Below, one piece after another: positions 23,801-27,380 of a stretch of DNA of 27,380 bases (position 1 is its first letter; the number at the start of each line of letters is the position of its first letter). Both the position numbers and the translations under genes were made by a program. The notes beneath the pieces are model-generated. The model was not told where the DNA came from. It was given only the letters and a program-made list of their open reading frames with translations, and did no database searches. Source of the DNA: Glacieibacterium sp964246975 (lineage in GTDB: Bacteria > Pseudomonadota > Alphaproteobacteria > Sphingomonadales > Sphingomonadaceae); NCBI GenBank assembly GCA_964246975.1, contig CAXTSL010000035.1, forward strand, positions 1 through 27,380, written 5' to 3'.

Positions 23801-23914
23801 GGTGAACGGCTGCGCATCGGGCCGCTCCGGGCGGAACGCGCCCGAGGCTTCCCAGTGCGCGTACAACCGCGCCTCGATCTCGGCAGGGTCGAAGGTTTTG
23901 TCGATGATGGTCAT
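20864..23914 (-). CDS. valS: Valyl-tRNA synthetase with two translated palindromic-repeat insertions
   Basis: A 1016-residue class I synthetase that charges tRNA-Val. Class signatures are intact: PPPNVTGSLHIGHALDNT (HIGH, 51-54) and GAKMSKSKGN (KMSKS, 636-640), with WWGHRIPAWYGP and DVLDTWFSSALWPF between. The anticodon domain (AVNRWIVGEVAKT, QFVWSRFCDWYLE) and C-terminal coiled coil (LAAERARLEKNALAAEKDRD) are complete. Two extra stretches match palindromic families found elsewhere in the window: residues about 531-567 (family B) and 828-859 (family A). Both keep the frame. Residues about 425-506 come from a visibly A/T-richer patch (22395-22640) and form a further extension after PAWYGPP. 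These make the protein longer than usual. It is probably still functional because all catalytic motifs survive and no second valS is visible here. Confidence 0.96.
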   Translation of the reverse strand: MTIIDKTFDPAEIEARLYAHWEASGAFRPERPDAQPFTIVIPPPNVTGSLHIGHALDNTLQDVLIRYHRLKGRDALWVVGTDHAGIATQMVVERAIASQGLKRIEMGREAFLANVWEWKATSGSTITRQLRRLGASCDWAHERFTMDEGFSKAVTKVFVDLHREGLLYRAKRLVNWDPKLKTAISDLEVEPREVQGSFTHIRYPLADGSESLVVATTRPETMLGDTAVAVNPKDERYAAMVGKQIAHPLTGRLIPVIADNWADPELGSGAVKITPAHDFNDWQVYERHKAIGWINILDAEANIVAAQGVPDKYVGLTREAARDAIVADLDALGLVVSVEAKTIQMPYGDRSGVVIEPWLTDQWYVDAATLAGPALNAVRDGRTQFVPRTWEKTYFNWMENIQPWCVSRQLWWGHRIPAWYGPPVITLPDGTRVIAYFNDELFRRKADRPEDSCFFVALNEIEMIETARRYYTSDANPNPEIVLVADRTQAEAIGGGNTIALFQDPDVLDTWFSSALWPFGTLGWPDAAAPAVIPAQARTQSSSKNSGAADDNSLRSGLGPRLRGDDERKSGDDERKSGNGGTMLARHYPGDVLVTGFDIIFFWVARMMMQGLHFMGEVPFRTVYCHGLVRDASGAKMSKSKGNTIDPLVLIDRYGADALRLTLTAMETQGRDIKLDERRVEGYRNFATKLWNAARFCQSNGIGASASIAAPPATHAVNRWIVGEVAKTTAALDAAIAAFRFDDYAETAYQFVWSRFCDWYLELTKPLLAEGADAAVAAETRAVAGWALDQILVLLHPVMPFITEELWHKLGDRPYDLILAQWPDSPPRHAGERQHPASGATREQPLDPEVDAGVRQHDGTGEEDDPAAEIDWLIGLVSAIRSARTEVNVPPGAKLIFTVADADAATLARLETHAPSLAWLARVSAGAATGGGVQVIHGGATYTLPLEGVIDLAAERARLEKNALAAEKDRDGLAGRLASPGFVERAKPEAVDKARADMAARGAEAERLRAALERLG
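21340..21433. repeat. Palindromic element family A, copy inside valS
   Basis: The 27-bp hairpin arms (21340-21366 and 21407-21433) match those at 130-222, with an unrelated 40-bp centre. Flanking CCC and GGG extend the outer pairing. Read in the valS frame it gives RHAGERQHPASGATREQPLD and onward to VDAGVRQHDG, inserted between the anticodon-binding domain and IDWLIGLVSAIRSARTEVNV. Confidence 0.92.
22184..22225. repeat. 21-bp tandem duplication at the edge of the family B insertion in valS
   Basis: Two near-identical 21-bp units (22184-22204 and 22205-22225) encode DDERKSG twice in valS. The second unit runs into the left arm of the family B element, so the duplication includes the junction and probably postdates the insertion. 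Confidence 0.8.
22216..22322. repeat. Palindromic element family B, copy inside valS
   Basis: Arms CCCCGCGAAGGCGGGGACCC and (inverted, with two changes) GGGTCCGCGCCTGCGCGGGG surround the same GGCTGCGCCGGAGTTTTTT core as at 17565-17677. Outer CGTCAT and ATGACG pair. In the valS frame it encodes PAVIPAQARTQSSSKNSGAA and onward to GLGPRLRGDD, placed between the WPFGTLGWP and RHYPGDVLVTGFD blocks of the catalytic core. Confidence 0.92.
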
Positions 23915-23962
23915 GGGGGAGGGGGTGTAGCGGGGTGGGCGGCGGGGGGGAAGGCGGGAGGG

Positions 23963-24667
23963 TCAGCCCTCCGATGGCATTTCTCCGGCGGCCGCCTTAC
24001 CAACCACCCCCGCCAGTGCCGCGTCGACCGCGTCGCCCGTCCACCCTTTCGCCACGAGCACGGCGCGCACCGTCGCGATCTGCGCGCCGTCGTCGGCCGA
24101 TGCAGGCGCGCTGTAGCCCGCCAGCTTGAGCACCCCTGAAAACGTCATCTTGCGCGCGTCCTGCGGGTTCGCCGCCGCCCAGTGGGCGTGGAAATTATGG
24201 CGTTCGAGGTTCGCGCCGAGCGGTCGATTGACGCGTAGCGGCACCGCCTCGACGCGCAGCAGCGTCGCGTCGTCGAAGGCGCGGGCGTGGTCGAACAAAT
24301 GATCGACCTCGTAGAGGCTGAAGCCGGTGCGGTCGTTGGGGCCGTGGACCTGCTCGAGAAAACGCAGATACGCCTCGCGGTAGTCGCGGCGGCTCTTGCG
24401 GATCCACAGGCTCGACGCGGCAGGCGTTGCGCGTCGCCAGATCATCGCGCTGTCCTTCGACGGATCGAGGCGCTCGACGCTGGCGCTGCCCGACCCCGAC
24501 AGCCACGCGAGACCGGCGAGGTCGCGCGTCGCGATGACGGTCGGCAGCATGTCGCTGTGCCACGCCGCAATCAGCGCGTCGGCGCGCTCGCGGACGATGG
24601 TGTGGATCGACGTCGCCGGCATCGGGCGCGGCGTGCCCGGCGGCGGACGGCGGCGTCGGCGGCTCAT
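23963..24667 (-). CDS. Uncharacterised protein, 234 residues, between popZ-like gene and valS
   Basis: I do not recognise the family. The first 15 residues (SRRRRRPPPGTPRP) are low-complexity; an in-frame ATG at 24622 (MPATSIHTIVRERADALIAA) may be the true start. The middle has SSLWIRKSRRDYREAYLRFL and SLYEVDHLFDHARAF followed by LRVEAVPLRVNRPLG and ERHNFHAHW. The Asp-His pair with downstream Asn and His residues loosely recalls HNH/beta-beta-alpha-metal nucleases, but this is only a hint. No signal peptide or membrane segment is seen. It follows the popZ-like gene by 34 bases and precedes valS by 48 bases on the same strand, so it is likely in the same transcript. Confidence 0.7.
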   Translation of the reverse strand: MSRRRRRPPPGTPRPMPATSIHTIVRERADALIAAWHSDMLPTVIATRDLAGLAWLSGSGSASVERLDPSKDSAMIWRRATPAASSLWIRKSRRDYREAYLRFLEQVHGPNDRTGFSLYEVDHLFDHARAFDDATLLRVEAVPLRVNRPLGANLERHNFHAHWAAANPQDARKMTFSGVLKLAGYSAPASADDGAQIATVRAVLVAKGWTGDAVDAALAGVVGKAAAGEMPSEG

Positions 24668-24701
24668 GCTCCGGCGGTCGGTGCGGAAACGGCGCCCGGC
24701 A

Positions 24702-25046
24702 TCAGCCGCCGCGCCCGATCAGCCGGGCGATCTCGGCCCGCGCGACGCGGTCGACGATTTCGGGCAGATGCGCGTCGAGCCACGCCTTCAGCACCGGTTC
24801 GAGCGTCGCGCGGACCAGCGCCTCGACGGTCACGCCGCCCGCCGCGGGCGACGCATCGGCACCGGCGGGCATGCCCAACGATGGGCCGGACCCGCGCGTG
24901 TCGGGGGCCGATTCGGCCGAAACGTCGAGCGCCGCCCGATCCAGCGGCGGCACGCCGACCGACGGCCCGTCGACGACCGGATCGCCCGTCACGGCGGCCC
25001 GGATCGACGCAAGGATATCGTCCATCGAAGCGTCGCGTTCGGTCAT
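24702..25046 (-). CDS. DUF2497 / PopZ-like pole-organising protein, short form
   Basis: A 114-residue protein with the PopZ layout. The N-terminal helix ASMDDILASIRAAV matches the conserved E/DEILASIR block. A Pro/Gly/Ala/Asp-rich disordered spacer (about residues 22-70) follows. The C-terminal oligomerisation helices VEALVRATLEPVLKAWLDAH and LPEIVDRVARAEIARLIGR are the DUF2497 signature. PopZ forms polar condensates that anchor the chromosome origin in Caulobacter; this protein has a short spacer and may behave differently. GGGGAACG immediately before ATG 25046 serves as ribosome-binding site. It lies downstream of the TolC-like gene and upstream of valS, a neighbourhood I recall as common in alphaproteobacteria. 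Confidence 0.88.
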   Translation of the reverse strand: MTERDASMDDILASIRAAVTGDPVVDGPSVGVPPLDRAALDVSAESAPDTRGSGPSLGMPAGADASPAAGGVTVEALVRATLEPVLKAWLDAHLPEIVDRVARAEIARLIGRGG

Positions 25047-25103
25047 CGTTCCCCGCTCAACGCCCCAGCCTGCCGCGACCCCCGCGACAAGGCGTATAAT
25101 GCG

Positions 25104-26522
25104 TCAGCGCGGCGCGATTGTCACGGACTGGCTGGCACGCGCCTTGTCGGGCAGCGGCAGCGCGGGCGGATTGTCGCCGGTATCGAAGTCGCTCCACTTG
25201 TGCCGGACCCGCGTCGCGTTGGCCTCGGGGTCGTAGCGCGTCACCGGCACGCCGAGCGCCGACGCTTCCGCCGCACCGACGGCGGCGAGCAGGGCATAGG
25301 CCCCGACGTATTCGTCGCGCTTGGCGGTGACGAGGTTGACGCGCGTCTGCAACAGCTCCTGCTGGGCATTGAGGACTTCGAGTACGGTGCGCGTGCCGAC
25401 CTGGTTCTCCTGCGTCACGCCTTCGAGTGCGAGGGCGTTCGAATCGACCGCCACCTGCGATGCCTTGATGATAGCGCGCGCCGTGACCACCTGCGTCACC
25501 GCATTGGTCGCCTGCTCGGTGACCTGACGCCCGATCGAGCCGATGGTTTCGAGGAGCTGGCTGCGCCGCTCCTGCGCCTGACGGACGCGCGAGCCGACCG
25601 CGCCGGCCTGGTACAATGGGATCGTCGCCGAGACGCCGAGGCTCTGGTTGAAGAACGCGCCCTGGCGCACGAAACTGCCGCCGCCGCCGCCGCCCTGGAA
25701 GCGCTGGTAGTTGAGCGACGGGCCGATGCCGACCGAGGGCAGGTTCTCGCGCTCGATGGTGCTGACATCGTAGCGCGCCGCCGCCTCGTCATAGCGCGCC
25801 GCGAGCAAATTGGGGTTGTTGGCGTTGGTCAGGTCCACCGCCTGTCCCGCCGTGCCGGGCAGCACCGGCAGCGCGGGCAGCGGCTCGAGTGTCTCGGGGG
25901 CGTGGCCGACGACACGGGCGAACGCCTGGCGCGCGAAGTCGAGCTGACCCTGCGCCGCAACGGCATTGCTGCGCGCGTTGGCGAGGCGGGCGTCCGACTG
26001 CGCGACATCGGTGCGCGTCAGGTCGCCGACCTCGAAACGGTCGCTGCTCGCCTGCAGCTCGCGCTCGAGGACGCGAACCTGATTGGCGTTGAGGTCGACG
26101 ACGGCGGCGTAGCGCAGCACGTCGGCATAGGCGGTGACGACGCTGAGGATGACGGTGTTCTCGGTCGCGCGCAGGCGCGCCCGCGCCGCGAGAATGCGGT
26201 TGTCGGCAGCGTTGGTTGCCGAGCGCGTCCGGCCGCCGCGGTACAGCGACTGGTTGAGCGTTACGCCGACCGACTCGACGCGCCCGTTGTCGCCGAAATC
26301 GACGGCATTCTGCTGCGCCTGCGCCGTCGCCGAGACGATCGGGCGACCGAAGCTCAGCGCCTGCGGCACCAGCTCGTCGGTCTGCCGGACCACGGCGCGC
26401 TGCGCGGCGATGTCGGGGTTGGTGTCGTAAGCGGCGGCGATCGCCTGCGCCAGCGTCTCGGCGTGCGCGCCCTGCACCGCCAGCGCCAGCGCCAGCGCGA
26501 ACATCGAAATCTTGGCCGTCAT
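25104..26522 (-). CDS. tolC: TolC-family outer-membrane efflux/secretion channel
   Basis: A 472-residue outer-membrane factor that would trimerise into the exit duct of type I secretion or RND/ABC efflux systems. MTAKISMFALALALAVQGAHA is a signal peptide. The two homologous OEP repeats are visible: ETLAQAIAAAYDTNPDIAAQ with VGVTLNQSLYRGGRTRSATN, and AVDLTNANNPNLLAARYDEA with LGVSATIPLYQAGAVGSRVR. Long coiled-coil helices follow each, ending in EVLNAQQELLQTRVNLVTAKRDEYVGAYALLAAVG. A glycine run (FQGGGGGGSF) lies in a surface loop. ATG 26522 is 27 bases past the upstream gene's stop and has GGGGAACC before it; an upstream in-frame TTG at 26552 is unlikely. Confidence 0.94.
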   Translation of the reverse strand: MTAKISMFALALALAVQGAHAETLAQAIAAAYDTNPDIAAQRAVVRQTDELVPQALSFGRPIVSATAQAQQNAVDFGDNGRVESVGVTLNQSLYRGGRTRSATNAADNRILAARARLRATENTVILSVVTAYADVLRYAAVVDLNANQVRVLERELQASSDRFEVGDLTRTDVAQSDARLANARSNAVAAQGQLDFARQAFARVVGHAPETLEPLPALPVLPGTAGQAVDLTNANNPNLLAARYDEAAARYDVSTIERENLPSVGIGPSLNYQRFQGGGGGGSFVRQGAFFNQSLGVSATIPLYQAGAVGSRVRQAQERRSQLLETIGSIGRQVTEQATNAVTQVVTARAIIKASQVAVDSNALALEGVTQENQVGTRTVLEVLNAQQELLQTRVNLVTAKRDEYVGAYALLAAVGAAEASALGVPVTRYDPEANATRVRHKWSDFDTGDNPPALPLPDKARASQSVTIAPR

Positions 26523-26548
26523 TCTCGGTCGGTTCCCCGCAGCAACAC

Positions 26549-27184
26549 TCAAAACACGAACTCCGGCATGCGCGCGAAGCCGGGCAGCAGCGGCGCGGGC
26601 ACCTCGATGAAACCGTCGCCGACGATCCGCCCCGCGACGATGCGTCCGACGGTGGCGCGGCCCGGCGTCATCGCGTCGCGCACGACTGCGGCGGCGCGCC
26701 CGTCGGGCTTGAGCTGCGCGGCGAGCGCGTCGGGCACCTGTTCGATGGCACCGTCGAAATAGATCAGGTCATAGGGGCCGTCGTCGGGCGCACCGTCGAT
26801 CAGCGCGCGCTGCTGGACGGTGACGCCGCTACGCGCCGCATGCGCGACGAGATCGGCGTCCACCTCGACCGCGACGACGCGGCCCGCCAGCCGCGCGATC
26901 ACCGCCGCGCTGTACCCCGTGCCCGCGCCGATGACGAGCACGCGGTCGTCGCGCCCGATGCGGGCGTGCGTCAGCAGCAGCCCCGTCACCAGCGGCTCGG
27001 CCATCGCCCGCCCGTTGCCCAGCGGCACGGCGGCGTCGGCATAAGCGAGCGCTTCGCGACCGGCGGGAACGAAGGTCTCGCGCGCCACGCTCGCCATCGC
27101 CGCGACGACTTGGGGATCGTTGACGCCGACCGTCCGCAACTGGCTGGCGACCATCGTCGCGCGGAGGGTGGCAAAGTCGGTCAA
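26549..27184 (-). CDS. pcm: Protein-L-isoaspartate O-methyltransferase family protein
   Basis: A 211-residue SAM-dependent methyltransferase of the PCMT family, whose founding member repairs isoaspartyl damage. The N-terminus (TTG read as Met) gives MTDFATLRATMVASQLRTVG, the usual alphaproteobacterial start, so TTG 27184 is preferred over ATG 27154 or the far-upstream open frame. Motif I is VLVIGAGTGYSAAVIARLAGRVVAVEVD; post-motif YDLIYFDGAIEQVPDAL and LKPDGRAAAVV follow. It ends FARMPEFVF. Many alphaproteobacteria carry this shorter homologue beside tolC, and its true substrate may not be isoaspartate. Overlap of the tolC leader with this stop region suggests co-transcription. Confidence 0.9.
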   Translation of the reverse strand: MTDFATLRATMVASQLRTVGVNDPQVVAAMASVARETFVPAGREALAYADAAVPLGNGRAMAEPLVTGLLLTHARIGRDDRVLVIGAGTGYSAAVIARLAGRVVAVEVDADLVAHAARSGVTVQQRALIDGAPDDGPYDLIYFDGAIEQVPDALAAQLKPDGRAAAVVRDAMTPGRATVGRIVAGRIVGDGFIEVPAPLLPGFARMPEFVF

Positions 27185-27212
27185 GCGTCGATCCCGGTCA
27201 GTGGCCAAGTGA

Positions 27213-27240
27213 GTTATAACGATAATACACCGCGACGCAA
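27213..27240 (-). promoter_or_regulatory. Possible promoter of the pcm-tolC-popZ-like-valS gene row
   Basis: Read on the minus strand, TTGCGT (27240-27235) and TATAAC (27218-27213) are 16 bases apart, about 28 bases before the pcm TTG start, in a short A/T-rich patch. This is a reasonable sigma70-type match only. Confidence 0.35.
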
Positions 27241-27335
27241 GTCCGCACCGCAGCGCGATTTGAGCGCGGCTTAGGCCTTTAGCGAGCGCGGTTGCGGACG
27301 CCAAGCGGCATTGCTATGTGCACCCCTCGCATCGG

Positions 27336-27380
27336 GGCCCGATGGCGGAGTGGTGACGCAGCGGACTGCAAATCCGTGCA
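27336..27380 (+). tRNA. tRNA-Cys (anticodon GCA), 5' part
   Basis: Acceptor GGCCCGA, then TG, D-arm GCGGAGTGGTGACGC, anticodon stem GCGGA with loop CTGCAAA and TCCGT is the typical tRNA-Cys body with GCA anticodon. The window ends just after the anticodon arm, so the variable loop, T-arm and 3' acceptor are not seen. Confidence 0.92.

Overview
The window is GC-rich and densely coded, with no prophage, transposase or CRISPR array. It looks like a chromosomal segment of an alphaproteobacterium, most likely of the Sphingomonadales. The reasons are glnB beside glnA, a metX-metW operon, a PopZ/DUF2497 gene near valS, a TolC-type porin after a Pcm-type methyltransferase, an intracellular PHA depolymerase, and dispersed palindromic elements of the '(C)CCCGCGAAGGCGGG(G)' kind that I recall as common in sphingomonad genomes. 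The genus assignment is inference.

Layout. 1-600: the start of glnA and all of glnB (nitrogen regulation). 700-3660: a YpfJ-type zinc metallopeptidase, a secreted S1/P1 nuclease and a secreted CAP-domain protein, with palindromic family C elements after the peptidase and CAP genes. 3700-8724: a YheS-like ABC-F ATPase, an unknown protein, an ABC exporter and a YqhA-family membrane protein. 8910-11131: phaZ converging on an AraC-type regulator with interlocked stop codons. 11132-11593: the only long gene-poor stretch, holding a decayed copy of the 3' end of phaZ and perhaps a scrap of the AraC gene. 11594-12124: an isolated, A/T-richer orphan gene with a possible His/Cys (clan CD-like) dyad. 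12154-16910: uup, the overlapping metX-GNAT-metW operon, and a second methyltransferase. 16999-18881: peroxiredoxin, isoaspartyl peptidase and tRNA-Met(CAT). 18908-20829: a small membrane protein, an exported unknown and an isopenicillin-N-synthase-like oxygenase. 20864-27184 (minus strand): pcm, tolC-like, popZ-like, unknown, valS. The window ends inside tRNA-Cys(GCA).

The most unusual feature is valS. It encodes 1016 residues and carries two palindromic elements of two different families (A and B) inserted in frame and translated. Each family also has an intergenic copy elsewhere in the window. A third family (C) has two copies, each at a gene 3' end. This resembles the protein-invading palindromic elements known from Rickettsia. 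Next in interest are the decayed phaZ copy beside the A/T-rich orphan gene, the GNAT gene embedded between metX and metW, and a triplicated 28-bp hairpin unit that carries a stop codon.
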